Shown piece after piece: positions 23,850 to 32,376 of a stretch of 64,000 bases of DNA. The position numbers were made by a program, and so were the translations under genes. Numbering within the stretch: position 1 is the stretch's first letter; each line of letters starts with the position of its first letter. The notes below the pieces were generated by a model. The model was not told the origin of the DNA and made no database searches. It saw only the letters and a program-made list of their open reading frames with translations. The DNA is from an uncultured Prevotella sp. (GTDB lineage Bacteria; Bacteroidota; Bacteroidia; Bacteroidales; Bacteroidaceae), in NCBI GenBank assembly GCA_946614435.1, contig CAMOGW010000004.1, forward strand, positions 62,001 to 126,000, in the 5' to 3' direction.

Positions 23850-25460
23850 ATGAAATTTTCTACTTCAAGCAAAGTGCTGGCACTGGCTGCCAGTTTGTTA
23901 CTGACGGGGCAGCTGCCTACAGAAGCCAAGCCGAAGAAACCCAGTGGCGGCTCGGTAAGCGCCGACCTCGTGATTAGCAAAGTGTTCTACAACAACATGA
24001 TGAACGATGAGGGCAAGGCTTTCATCATGGGCAACTATATTGAGCTGCTCAACAATTCAGCCGACACGCTCGACATCACGGGCATCTATCTCGGTCTGGC
24101 CGATAACACCAGCAGCACGTCTTCCGACTTCGTCAACGCCTGGACTGCTACGGCCATGCAGGAGGCGCACAAGGACAGCATCGCCCTGAAACAGATTTTC
24201 CAAATCCCGACGGACCAGACCTGCCTGGTGGCTCCAGGACAGAGCATCGTCATCTGCAATGCCGCTGAGAATCACACCACTGTGGCCTCGGCAGCTGCCG
24301 ACCTGTCAGGCGCTGACTTCGAGGTGAAGAGCGAGCACACGGCCTACAAGGACCATCACAATGCGGAGGTGCCTGAGCTGAAATTAGTCTTTACTTATTC
24401 TGCCAACAATACGTTCCTGCAGTTCATGTCGCCTGGTCCTTTCGGACTGGTACTGCTGGCTGCCGACACCAATGTGGAGGGCTGTCCTGTGGGCTACTAC
24501 AAGGGCAAGACCGAAGGCAGTCAGTTCAAGTTCGTGCCGGCTTTCAAGACCATTGATGCCGTTGACTTCGTGGAACATTCAGTAAAGACAGAGCCTGATG
24601 CCGCTCAGAAGCGCATTGGCGACAGCTATGATGCAGGCTGGACGGCTACGGCAACTCCTGGCGGCAACAACGGTGAGGCACTGGTGCGCAAGACCGCCTT
24701 CGTGACCAAGAGTGGCCGCAAGGTGCTCTTCGACACCAATAACTCGTCGGTCGATTTTGAGGTGACCACCGATCTGGCCATCCGCACCTACAGCGATGAG
24801 GTGAAGGGATTGAGCGACTCAACCATCGTGATACCTGAGAGCGGCTTTCTGGCCATCAATCCGTCAACGTCATTCTTCGGCCCCGACAACATGCTGTTTG
24901 CCTACGTGAATGCCAGTGCCAAGTCGGCCAATTTCAATTACAATGAGTTCGCCGGCGACTCAATCATGATGATGAAGGGCGACTGGATTGCGATTGCACA
25001 GCCAGGCACCTACACACTGAAGATGTCGGAGGCACAGCCCATGCTGCGCTCGCGCTCTACCGCCCAGCAGTGGAGTACGGAAGACCATAAGGAACTCACT
25101 GGCGGACAGAAAAATCGCTCCATCTATAAGTTCAGCAATGCCGCAGGCAAGGTGGGCTTCCAGCGCGTGCCGAAGACTGCCGAGGGTGGCTATAATGTGG
25201 CCGACTTCACCGATGGCGAGCGCCTCTATGTAACCCTCACGCCTGCCATCGTCACCAACTTCTCGCAGACGTTTGGAGTAACCGATCTCGACTTCATTCC
25301 TTGGTCGGGTTCCACCCCCACGTCTATCACTGAAGGTATTGAGACCGTCGGCGTAAAAACTGCTGCCGAGGGAGTCGTCTTCGACTTGCAGGGTCGTCGC
25401 GTCAGTGGCACGCCCCGTCATGGGCTCTACATCGTGAATGGCAAGAAAGTGCTGTTCTGA
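23850..25460 (+). CDS. DUF4876-like secreted protein with Por-type C-terminal tail
   Basis: 536 residues with a signal peptide (to about residue 26, TEAKP). The sequence DLVISKVFYNNMMND, GNYIELLNNSADTLDITGIYLG and GWTATATPGGNN resembles DUF4876 proteins, which carry a lamin-tail-like beta fold often found on surface and secreted proteins. The last 30 residues (VVFDLQGRRVSGTPRHGLYI, ending NGKKVLF) match the type A tail recognised by the type IX secretion system in Prevotella. Surface display or release by that system is therefore likely. No enzyme motif is seen. Confidence 0.78.
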   Translation: MKFSTSSKVLALAASLLLTGQLPTEAKPKKPSGGSVSADLVISKVFYNNMMNDEGKAFIMGNYIELLNNSADTLDITGIYLGLADNTSSTSSDFVNAWTATAMQEAHKDSIALKQIFQIPTDQTCLVAPGQSIVICNAAENHTTVASAAADLSGADFEVKSEHTAYKDHHNAEVPELKLVFTYSANNTFLQFMSPGPFGLVLLAADTNVEGCPVGYYKGKTEGSQFKFVPAFKTIDAVDFVEHSVKTEPDAAQKRIGDSYDAGWTATATPGGNNGEALVRKTAFVTKSGRKVLFDTNNSSVDFEVTTDLAIRTYSDEVKGLSDSTIVIPESGFLAINPSTSFFGPDNMLFAYVNASAKSANFNYNEFAGDSIMMMKGDWIAIAQPGTYTLKMSEAQPMLRSRSTAQQWSTEDHKELTGGQKNRSIYKFSNAAGKVGFQRVPKTAEGGYNVADFTDGERLYVTLTPAIVTNFSQTFGVTDLDFIPWSGSTPTSITEGIETVGVKTAAEGVVFDLQGRRVSGTPRHGLYIVNGKKVLF

Positions 25461-25488
25461 TGTTCTTTCCGTGATTTTTTTAAGAGCA

Positions 25489-25522
25489 TTTGCTATGAAT
25501 TATGTTTTTTTTCGTAACTTTG
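25489..25522 (+). promoter_or_regulatory. Promoter of the polyene operon
   Basis: TTTG at 25489-25492, 22 bases, TAACTTTG at 25515-25522. It would give a leader of about 115 bases before the first gene. No other strong TAnnTTTG promoter was noticed inside the operon to 45188. Confidence 0.65.
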
Positions 25523-25567
25523 CACCGTTTTAAAATGGCTACATGTTCCGAAAAGAGACGATAACGA

Positions 25568-25585
25568 AAATATTGATCAATATTT
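25568..25585. promoter_or_regulatory. Perfect 18-bp palindrome in the operon leader
   Basis: AAATATTGATCAATATTT, two 9-base halves with no spacer, 45 bases after the promoter box. The symmetry suits a dimeric repressor operator; no regulator gene lies beside it. Confidence 0.5.
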
Positions 25586-25591
25586 CAACAG

Positions 25592-25631
25592 GAAGTCCGT
25601 TTGCATGAATGGGCTTCTTTGTTGGTTTTTT
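25592..25631 (+). terminator. Attenuator-like hairpin and T-run in the operon leader
   Basis: GAAGTCC (25592-25598) pairs with GGGCTTC (25611-25617) with one G-U pair, and TTTTTT lies at 25626-25631. The distance between stem and T-run (8 bases) is long for a simple terminator, so this could be a conditional signal or a weak one. Confidence 0.4.
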
Positions 25632-25645
25632 AAAAATCTTGAAAA

Positions 25646-26374
25646 ATGAAATACGCATTGGTTACTGGCGCTTCGCGCGGCATCGGGAAAAGCATCGCTT
25701 TGCGATTGGCATCGAAGGGAATCCCCGTACTGATTAACTTTCTGAAAAACAAAGACGCGGCACAGGCTGTGAAAGACGAAATCGAAGCCAACGGCGGAAC
25801 GGCAGAGTTGCTGCCTTTCGACACGGCTGATCCTCAGGCCATCGAGACAGCGCTGGAGCAGTGGGAACAGGCACATCCTGAAGACTTCGTTTCGGTGCTG
25901 GTGAACAATGCCGGCGTGCGCGACGACAGTGTCATGGTGTTCATGCAGAACGAACAGTGGGAGCGCGTGCTGAACACAACGCTCAACGGCTTGTTCTATG
26001 TGACTCGCCGACTGCTCAAGAACATGCTGACGCATAAGTGCGGACGCATCGTCAACATCACGTCGCTCTCGGGTCTGAAGGGACTGCCCGGACAGGTGAA
26101 CTACTCTTCGGCTAAGGCCGCTGTGATTGGTGCTACAAAGGCACTGGCACAGGAGGTGGCTCCTCGCAAGATTACGGTGAATGCCGTGGCTCCTGGATTC
26201 ATCGCTACCGACATGACTGCCGATCTGGATCAGGCAGAGCTGAAGAAGATGATTCCTGTAGGACGCTTCGGCAAGCCAGAGGAAGTGGCTGCAGCAGTTG
26301 ACTTCCTTGTGTCAGACGAGGCTGCTTACATCACAGGTCAGGTGATTCAGGTCAACGGAGGTCTTTACACGTAA
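25646..26374 (+). CDS. 3-ketoacyl-ACP reductase of the polyene operon
   Basis: 242 residues. It is a short-chain dehydrogenase with TGASRGIG (7-14), NNAG (87-90) and catalytic Ser140, Tyr153, Lys157, ending TGQVIQVNGGLYT. It is FabG-like and about as long as the housekeeping copy at 11504, but distinct in sequence. As the first gene of the operon it fits the ketoreductase that handles each extension cycle in aryl-polyene synthesis (ApeQ-like). The next gene follows after 42 bases. Confidence 0.9.
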   Translation: MKYALVTGASRGIGKSIALRLASKGIPVLINFLKNKDAAQAVKDEIEANGGTAELLPFDTADPQAIETALEQWEQAHPEDFVSVLVNNAGVRDDSVMVFMQNEQWERVLNTTLNGLFYVTRRLLKNMLTHKCGRIVNITSLSGLKGLPGQVNYSSAKAAVIGATKALAQEVAPRKITVNAVAPGFIATDMTADLDQAELKKMIPVGRFGKPEEVAAAVDFLVSDEAAYITGQVIQVNGGLYT

Positions 26375-26416
26375 GCATTTATCGGAAATTACAAAACGTA
26401 GCACATACTCAGAAGA

Positions 26417-27640
26417 ATGGAAAGAAGAGTTGTTGTGACCGGCATGGGCATCTGGTCGTGCTTGGGCAACAATCTGGAGAAGGTGAGACAGGCACTGTAT
26501 GAGGGGCGCTCAGGCATCGGACTGGAGCAAGAACGTCTCAAGTATGGATACATGTCGGGGTTGACGGGCATCGTGAAACAGCCCGAGCTAAAAGGACTGC
26601 TGCATCGCAGGGCACGTGCGGGATTGTCTGAAGAGGCTGCCTATGCCTATATGGCTTCACGCGAATGCTTTCAGAATGCCGGCATCGACGAGAGTTTCCT
26701 GCTGAACCATGAGGTAGGCATCATCTTCGGTAATGATTCGTCGGCAAAGCCTGTGATTGAAGCGGCCAATATCATGGCCGAGAAACATGACTCTGAGCTG
26801 TTGGGCTCAGGACTCGTTTTCCAGTCAATGAACTCGACGGTCAATATGAACCTCAGCACCATATTCCAACTCCGTGGCGTGAACTTCACCATCAGTTCGG
26901 CTTGTGCCAGTGGCAGCCATTCAATCGGCATTGGCTATCTGCTCATCAAGCAGGGCTTGCAGGATCGTATCCTCGTAGGTGGCGCACAGGAGACGAACTA
27001 TTACTCCATGGCCACGTTCGACGCACTGAAGGCATTCTCCAAGCGGATGAACGAACCGACAAAGGCCAGCCGTCCTTTCGATAAGAACCGCGACGGACTC
27101 GTTCCCAGCGGTGGCGCAGCAGCGCTCATGCTGGAGGATTACGAGAGTGCCGTGGCTCGTGGTGCAAACATCATCGCCGAGGTGGGTGGCTATGGCTTCT
27201 CGTCTAACGGCAGCGGCATATCGCAGCCCAATGACGAAGGATGCGTCATCGCCATGAGTCGCGCCTTGAAAGATGCAGGCATGGAGGCGAAGGATATAGA
27301 CTATGTGAACGCTCATGCCACATCGACCCCGCAGGGCGACCAGTTTGAGGCCATTGCGCTCCATCGGCTCCTCAATGGCCAACATGCTTTGATCTCATCT
27401 ACCAAGTCAATGACGGGACATGAGTGTTGGATGGCAGGAGCCAGCGAGGCAGTCTATAGCATCCTGATGATGAAGCATAACTTCGTGGCACCTAACATAA
27501 ACTTTGAGGAGCCCGATGAATTCTCTGAACCTTTGAACCTGGCCTTGAAGACCGTTGACACGGAAGTGAACACGGTCTTGTCTAATTCTTTCGGATTCGG
27601 TGGAACAAACTCGGCACTGGTGCTGAAAAACTGGAAATAG
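26417..27640 (+). CDS. Beta-ketoacyl-ACP synthase (FabF-like)
   Basis: 407 residues. The catalytic triad is complete: Cys163 (SSACASGSHS), His300 (NAHATSTP) and His335 (KSMTGHE). The C-terminus has NSFGFGGTNSALVLK. It condenses malonyl-ACP with a growing chain. In aryl-polyene clusters a FabF-like synthase of this kind (ApeO/ApeR type) pairs with a chain-length-factor-like protein; candidates are the proteins at 33570 and 31539. The gene is 5 bases upstream of the methyltransferase. Confidence 0.92.
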   Translation: MERRVVVTGMGIWSCLGNNLEKVRQALYEGRSGIGLEQERLKYGYMSGLTGIVKQPELKGLLHRRARAGLSEEAAYAYMASRECFQNAGIDESFLLNHEVGIIFGNDSSAKPVIEAANIMAEKHDSELLGSGLVFQSMNSTVNMNLSTIFQLRGVNFTISSACASGSHSIGIGYLLIKQGLQDRILVGGAQETNYYSMATFDALKAFSKRMNEPTKASRPFDKNRDGLVPSGGAAALMLEDYESAVARGANIIAEVGGYGFSSNGSGISQPNDEGCVIAMSRALKDAGMEAKDIDYVNAHATSTPQGDQFEAIALHRLLNGQHALISSTKSMTGHECWMAGASEAVYSILMMKHNFVAPNINFEEPDEFSEPLNLALKTVDTEVNTVLSNSFGFGGTNSALVLKNWK

Positions 27641-27645
27641 AAACA

Positions 27646-28746
27646 ATGAATCTTTCACCTGCATTACAAAAAGCCTACACAGAGGATCATCTGTCGGCCC
27701 GTGAAGCCCAGTCCCGTGCTGAATGGATAGCATGGGGCTCCGTCGTGTTTCAGGCATCAAGACTGATGCTGAAGTTCGGAATACTCGACCTCTTGCGCGA
27801 TAGTGACAATGGCATGACCATTGCCGAGGTGGCTGAGAAGACGGGCTTGTCGGTCTATGCCGTCAAAGTGCTGATGGAGGCTTCGCTGAGCATCGGTACC
27901 GTACTGGTGGATCCTTCGACTGATCGTTTCACACTGGCCAAGACAGGATGGTTCTTGTTGAACGATGACTTTGCAAGAGTGAATATCGACTTCAACCATG
28001 ATGTGAACTACGAAGGTTGGTTCCATCTGGAAGAAGCGTTGCGCGAGGGCCGGCCAGCCGGACTGAAGCATTTCGGCGATTGGCCTACCATCTACGAAGG
28101 ACTGTCGTCTCTACCCGAACAAGTGCAGAAAAGCTGGTTCGGCTTCGACCATTTCTATAGCGACGGCTCTTTCCGGCAAGCACTGGAAGTGGTCTTTGCC
28201 AACAAGCCGCGCACGCTGCTCGACGTGGGAGGCAACACGGGGCGCTGGGCACTCCAGTGTGTAGGCTACGACAAGGAGGTGCGTGTCACTGTGATGGATC
28301 TTCCGCAGCAGGTGGAAATGATGAAGCGGCAGACGGCTGGCAAGCCCGGAGCCGAACGAATCGATGCCTACGGAACGAATCTGCTGAACCGTGAGAGCAC
28401 ATTCCCCACTAATCGGCATTACGATGCAATCTGGATGAGCCAGTTTCTCGACTGCTTTGGCGAAGACGAGATTCAGAGTATCTTGGAGCGTGCGGCCCGT
28501 ATCATGGACGATAAGAGCCGTCTCTATATCATGGAGACGCTGTGGGACCGCCAGCGCTTCGAGCCGGCTGCTTTCTGCCTGACCATGACAAGCCTTTATT
28601 TCACGGCATTGGCCAACGGCAATTCAAAGATGTATAACACTGACGACATGGAGCGCATCATCACGCAGGCTGGGCTTGAGGTTGAGACCATCCATGACCA
28701 TCTGGGACTGGGACATAGCATCATCGTATGTAAAATAAGAAAATAA
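27646..28746 (+). CDS. SAM-dependent methyltransferase (O-methyltransferase type)
   Basis: 366 residues. The N-terminal part (MTIAEVAEKTGLSVYAVKVL) is the winged-helix dimerisation domain of plant-type and antibiotic O-methyltransferases. The SAM-binding motif I is LLDVGGNTGRWAL, near residue 190. The C-terminus LEVETIHDHLGLGHSIIVCK is typical. A methyltransferase occurs in several aryl-polyene and flexirubin clusters, where it can methylate the aromatic head. The substrate here is inferred from context only. Confidence 0.85.
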   Translation: MNLSPALQKAYTEDHLSAREAQSRAEWIAWGSVVFQASRLMLKFGILDLLRDSDNGMTIAEVAEKTGLSVYAVKVLMEASLSIGTVLVDPSTDRFTLAKTGWFLLNDDFARVNIDFNHDVNYEGWFHLEEALREGRPAGLKHFGDWPTIYEGLSSLPEQVQKSWFGFDHFYSDGSFRQALEVVFANKPRTLLDVGGNTGRWALQCVGYDKEVRVTVMDLPQQVEMMKRQTAGKPGAERIDAYGTNLLNRESTFPTNRHYDAIWMSQFLDCFGEDEIQSILERAARIMDDKSRLYIMETLWDRQRFEPAAFCLTMTSLYFTALANGNSKMYNTDDMERIITQAGLEVETIHDHLGLGHSIIVCKIRK

Positions 28747-28764
28747 TTATTTTTTTAGATAAAT

Positions 28765-29007
28765 ATGGAAAGAAGCGAAATTGAAGAAAAAGTAAGGGAA
28801 TTTCTGATTGAAGATCTCGAGATTGAAGAAGAAAACATCAAGCCCGAAGCATTGCTGAAAGACGACTTGGGCATCGACAGCCTCGACTTTGTCGATATCG
28901 TGGTCATCGTTGAGCGAAAGTTCGGATTCAAGATTAAAACCGAGGAAATGGCAAGTGTAAAGACACTGGCCGACTTCTGCGACTATATTCAGAGCAAAGT
29001 AGCTTAA
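28765..29007 (+). CDS. Acyl carrier protein 1
   Basis: 80 residues, acidic. The phosphopantetheine attachment site is LGIDSLDFVDIVV with Ser39. It would hold the growing chain as a thioester. It starts 18 bases after the methyltransferase. One of three carrier proteins in the operon (also 32104 and 43630). Confidence 0.93.
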   Translation: MERSEIEEKVREFLIEDLEIEEENIKPEALLKDDLGIDSLDFVDIVVIVERKFGFKIKTEEMASVKTLADFCDYIQSKVA

Positions 29008-29026
29008 TCTGTGAGGGAGGAAACCT

Positions 29027-29941
29027 ATGCCGCAACAACTGAATCATGAGGAGTGGACTGGCAAGACCGCCGGCACCAGCTGGATGCATCAGGCATTGAT
29101 TGCGATATTCAAGTATGTCGATGTGAGGGTGGTCTATGTCTTTATGGCCATTTTTGTCATTCCGTTCTACATGCTCTTTGTGCATAGCGGCTACATTTCC
29201 ATGTACCACTACTTCCGGCAACGCCACCACTACGGGCGATGGAAAGCGTTTCGGTATGTCTATTTGAATCACTATCGGTTCGGACAAATCATACTTGACC
29301 GCTTTGCGGCTTATGCAGGCAAGCACTTTGAGTTCGAACTCGACGGCAACGAGCATTTCGTGGAACTGTGCCGTCAGCCGTCTGGATTTGTCATCTTCAG
29401 TTGTCACGTAGGCAACTATGAACTGGCGGGCTATGCGTTCAAGTCTGTTGAGAAGCCCTATAATGCAGTTGTGTTCTCTGGTGAGGCTCAGTCTGTGATG
29501 GCCAATCGCAATCGCATGCTGTCACCTAATAACATCAGCATGATTTCCGTGCGTGAGGATATGTCGCATGTATTCGTCATGAACAATGCTTTGGCCAATG
29601 GCGAAATCGTCAGCATACCAGCCGACCGCCTGTTCGGCTCGCCGCGTTACGTGGAATGCGACTTTCTTGGTGCTAAGGCCCATTTCCCGTTAGGCCCCTA
29701 TGCTTTGGCCTTGCAGCGTGGCGTACCGACGCTCGCTATCTTCATCGTGAAGATGGCTGCTCACAAGTATCGTGGCTACATTCGTCGGATTGAGCTCGAT
29801 AAGAACGTGACCACTAAGAATAGGATAGAGCAGGCCACTGCACTGGCACAAAGCTTTGTGCGCGAGTTAGAGAAAGTCTTGCAGCGGCATCCCGAGCAAT
29901 GGTTCAATTATTATGAATTCTGGCAGACAGATGGAGAATAG
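29027..29941 (+). CDS. Lysophospholipid acyltransferase family protein (LpxL/HtrB-like)
   Basis: 304 residues. One hydrophobic helix near 35-55 (VVYVFMAIFVIPFYMLF), then an acyltransferase core with SCHVGNYELAGYAF (His-x4-Glu form of the HX4D/E motif) and IPADRLFGSPRYVEC. LpxL-type enzymes move acyl chains from ACP to lipid at the inner membrane. In aryl-polyene clusters such a gene is thought to attach the polyene to its lipid anchor. It overlaps the next gene by a few bases. A strong ribosome site (GGGAGGAAA) precedes the ATG. Confidence 0.88.
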   Translation: MPQQLNHEEWTGKTAGTSWMHQALIAIFKYVDVRVVYVFMAIFVIPFYMLFVHSGYISMYHYFRQRHHYGRWKAFRYVYLNHYRFGQIILDRFAAYAGKHFEFELDGNEHFVELCRQPSGFVIFSCHVGNYELAGYAFKSVEKPYNAVVFSGEAQSVMANRNRMLSPNNISMISVREDMSHVFVMNNALANGEIVSIPADRLFGSPRYVECDFLGAKAHFPLGPYALALQRGVPTLAIFIVKMAAHKYRGYIRRIELDKNVTTKNRIEQATALAQSFVRELEKVLQRHPEQWFNYYEFWQTDGE

Positions 29942-30371
29942 TTTGGAGACAATCAATGTGCTGGACCTCTTGCCGCAGCGACCACCGTTCATCATGATTG
30001 ATAAGCTGGTCTTCTCTGACGAGGTCGTTACTACCACTAAGTTCCTGGTGCGTAGCGACAATATCTTCATGGAGGGCGATGTGCTGAATGCCTGTGCCCT
30101 CGTGGAGAACATCGCACAGACGTGTGCAGCCAGAATGGGCTACATCAACTATGTCAACCATGAGAAAGTGAGAATCGGTTTCATTGGCAGCATCCGCAAT
30201 CTGAACATCCTTCGACCGGTCCGACTGGGCGAACTGCTCACGACCAGTATCGAAGTGAAAGAAGAGGTGATGCAGCTGACGTTGGTCGAGGCTTCTGTGA
30301 GAGTGGGCGATGAGACCGTGGTCACCGCCGAAATGAAAATCGCACTCAGCGACATCGTCGCTCAGGGCTGA
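29931..30371 (+). CDS. Hot-dog fold dehydratase (FabZ-like) 1
   Basis: 146 residues from ATG 29931, which overlaps the stop of the previous gene (ATGGAGAATAG). An in-frame ATG at 29913 would add six residues. It has LLPQRPPFIMIDKL and ALVENIAQTCAA, the hot-dog helix seen in ApeP/FabZ-like dehydratases. The usual FabZ histidine motif is altered in this copy, while the second dehydratase (35986) keeps HFPGNPITPG. It probably dehydrates 3-hydroxyacyl-ACP, or acts as a partner subunit. Confidence 0.78.
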   Translation: MENSLETINVLDLLPQRPPFIMIDKLVFSDEVVTTTKFLVRSDNIFMEGDVLNACALVENIAQTCAARMGYINYVNHEKVRIGFIGSIRNLNILRPVRLGELLTTSIEVKEEVMQLTLVEASVRVGDETVVTAEMKIALSDIVAQG

Positions 30372-30390
30372 GACTCAAAAACAAGTAATA

Positions 30391-31542
30391 ATGGTAAAGA
30401 AAATTGCCGATAACATATACTCGCCATTAGGATTCACGACGGCTGAAAACTATGCTCAAGTGAGACTCGGCCACAGCAGACTCAGAAAGTTTGCTGCTGA
30501 GGAGATGCGGTCGGCTGCCACTTGTGTCAGGTTGGACCTGCCAGAGCCTTACGTGGCTTCGCTCTTCGACTGGGATAAGGTGGAGCTCATGGATGGCTAT
30601 ACGCCTTTCGAGTGCATCGCCATCCAATCGGTGAAACGAGCCGTAGAGCAGGCAGACATTGATTTACATTCTGACAAGTTGTTGTTGGTCGTTTCCACCA
30701 CCAAGGGAAATGTAAATCTACTCGACAGCCCCTCGTCCCCGTTTTCGGAGAATCGTCTTCATCTGGGGGCTGCGGCTCAACAGATAGCCGACTATTTCGG
30801 TATCGTGACACAGCCACTTGTTGTCTCGAATGCTTGTATCTCAGGTCTCTCAGCACAGATTACCGCCATGCGCATGTTGCAGACCACATCCTATGATACA
30901 GCCATCGTGGTGGGAGCTGACGTGCAGTCGCGTTTCATCATCAGTGGCTTTCAGTCGTTCAAGGCTTTGTCGCCTATGGAGTGCCGCCCCTTCGATTTGG
31001 AACGAGTGGGACTGAACTTAGGCGAGGCTGCCGCTACAATTATCTACCAGAAGACAGACCACGTGACGGATGACTGCTGGCTGGCCATGAAAGGTGCTGT
31101 GCGCAATGATGCCCATCACATCTCGAACCCCTCCAAGACGGCTGAGGGATGCTATCGTGCGCTACGAGCGGTGACTGCCGATGTCCCGAAAGGTGAGATT
31201 GCGTTGATCAACGTGCATGGCACATCCACCCTCTATAACGATGAGATGGAAGCTGTCGCTGTGAATCGCGCAGGCTTGCAAGATGTGCCCCTTAACTCTC
31301 TGAAGGGCTACTATGGCCACACGATGGGAGCGGCAGGCGTGTTAGAGACCATTCTCTCCATGCAGGCACTCGACGACCACACGGTGCTGGCCACACGAGG
31401 CTTTGAGGAACTGGGCGTGTCGCGTTTTGTCCGCTTGTCGGCACAGAATGAGGTGGCGGCAGGGCGTTTTTTCGTGAAACTGCTATCTGGCTTTGGCGGT
31501 TGCAATGCTGCCATGCTGTTCAGGAAAGGAGGTGAACTGTGA
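30391..31542 (+). CDS. Beta-ketoacyl synthase 2
   Basis: 383 residues. The ketosynthase fold has a full triad: Cys149 (VVSNACISG), His276 (NVHGTST) and His310 (KGYYGHTMGA). The N-terminus (MVKKIADNIYSPLGFTTAEN) is unlike FabF, and the KS motifs are more diverged than in the first synthase. It could start the chain or extend a specific length range. Its stop overlaps the GTG start of the next gene (GTGA). Confidence 0.88.
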   Translation: MVKKIADNIYSPLGFTTAENYAQVRLGHSRLRKFAAEEMRSAATCVRLDLPEPYVASLFDWDKVELMDGYTPFECIAIQSVKRAVEQADIDLHSDKLLLVVSTTKGNVNLLDSPSSPFSENRLHLGAAAQQIADYFGIVTQPLVVSNACISGLSAQITAMRMLQTTSYDTAIVVGADVQSRFIISGFQSFKALSPMECRPFDLERVGLNLGEAAATIIYQKTDHVTDDCWLAMKGAVRNDAHHISNPSKTAEGCYRALRAVTADVPKGEIALINVHGTSTLYNDEMEAVAVNRAGLQDVPLNSLKGYYGHTMGAAGVLETILSMQALDDHTVLATRGFEELGVSRFVRLSAQNEVAAGRFFVKLLSGFGGCNAAMLFRKGGEL

Positions 31543-32090
31543 AGTTGAAGAGTTGGGTGAGAATCACGCCGACGAGTGTCGAACTGAATGGCCGGCAGCT
31601 TTCGGTGAAGGAGACAGGCTCCGCTTTGCTCACGGAGCTGTATCGCACCTATGTCAACGACTATCCCAAGTTCTTTAAGATGGACGAGCTGAGCAAACTG
31701 GGCTTCATTGCCTCAGAATTGTTGTTGCAGAATGAGCAAGAGGCACATAGCGAGCAGGAGGATAGGGCCGTCGTTCTTTTCAATCGGAGTGGCTCTATCT
31801 GTAGCGATCGCAAGTATCAGGAGACCATCCGGCATGATGATGACTTCTATCCGAGTCCCTCCATCTTTGTCTATACGTTGCCCAATATCGTCACGGGCGA
31901 GATTGCCATCCGCCATCACTATTACGGTGAGACGGCTTTCTATGTACTCAGCGAGTACAATCAGCAACTGATGGACGAAGTGCTGGTTGCGACGTTTGCT
32001 GATGACGCAACGACGAGTGCCGTCACCGGGTGGGTCGATTGTGAAACGCATGATTCATTTGATGCATATCTTTATATTGTAGAAAAATAA
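31539..32090 (+). CDS. Ketosynthase-like fragment protein of the polyene operon
   Basis: 183 residues from GTG, overlapping the previous stop by four bases. It has no triad. Its central segment PSIFVYTLPNIVTGEIAIRH lines up with PTYFMQSTHNTISSLIAIQQ of the chain-length-factor-like protein at 33570: both show aromatic, T, N, IAI spacing, followed by a G and aromatic residues. It therefore looks like the N-terminal half of a ketosynthase fold that ends where the active-site strand begins. It is not a simple broken gene, because it is in frame, coupled and followed at once by an ACP. It may be a half-size partner subunit. Confidence 0.6.
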   Translation: MKLKSWVRITPTSVELNGRQLSVKETGSALLTELYRTYVNDYPKFFKMDELSKLGFIASELLLQNEQEAHSEQEDRAVVLFNRSGSICSDRKYQETIRHDDDFYPSPSIFVYTLPNIVTGEIAIRHHYYGETAFYVLSEYNQQLMDEVLVATFADDATTSAVTGWVDCETHDSFDAYLYIVEK

Positions 32091-32103
32091 TTTTTTTGTA
32101 TAT

Positions 32104-32361
32104 ATGGAAGAACTGAAATTAGAACTGAAGAACAGAATTATAGAAGTGCTGAACCTTGAAGATGTTCAGCCAGAAGACATTGACAATGATGCTCCGCTCT
32201 TTGGTGAGGGATTGGGGCTCGACTCGATTGATGCGCTTGAGCTGATCGTGATGATGGAGAAGAACTATGGCATCAAGATCAAGGATCCTGCTGCCGGTAA
32301 GGACATCTTCAAGTCAATCAACTCTATGGCTGAATTCGTCAGCAAGAACAGAACGAAGTAA
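32104..32361 (+). CDS. Acyl carrier protein 2
   Basis: 85 residues. The attachment site is LGLDSIDALELIV with Ser41, within a typical four-helix ACP. 13 bases after the ketosynthase-like fragment gene. It likely serves the extension module that includes the synthase 15 bases downstream. Confidence 0.93.
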   Translation: MEELKLELKNRIIEVLNLEDVQPEDIDNDAPLFGEGLGLDSIDALELIVMMEKNYGIKIKDPAAGKDIFKSINSMAEFVSKNRTK

Positions 32362-32376
32362 AAAAGACTGCGCTGC

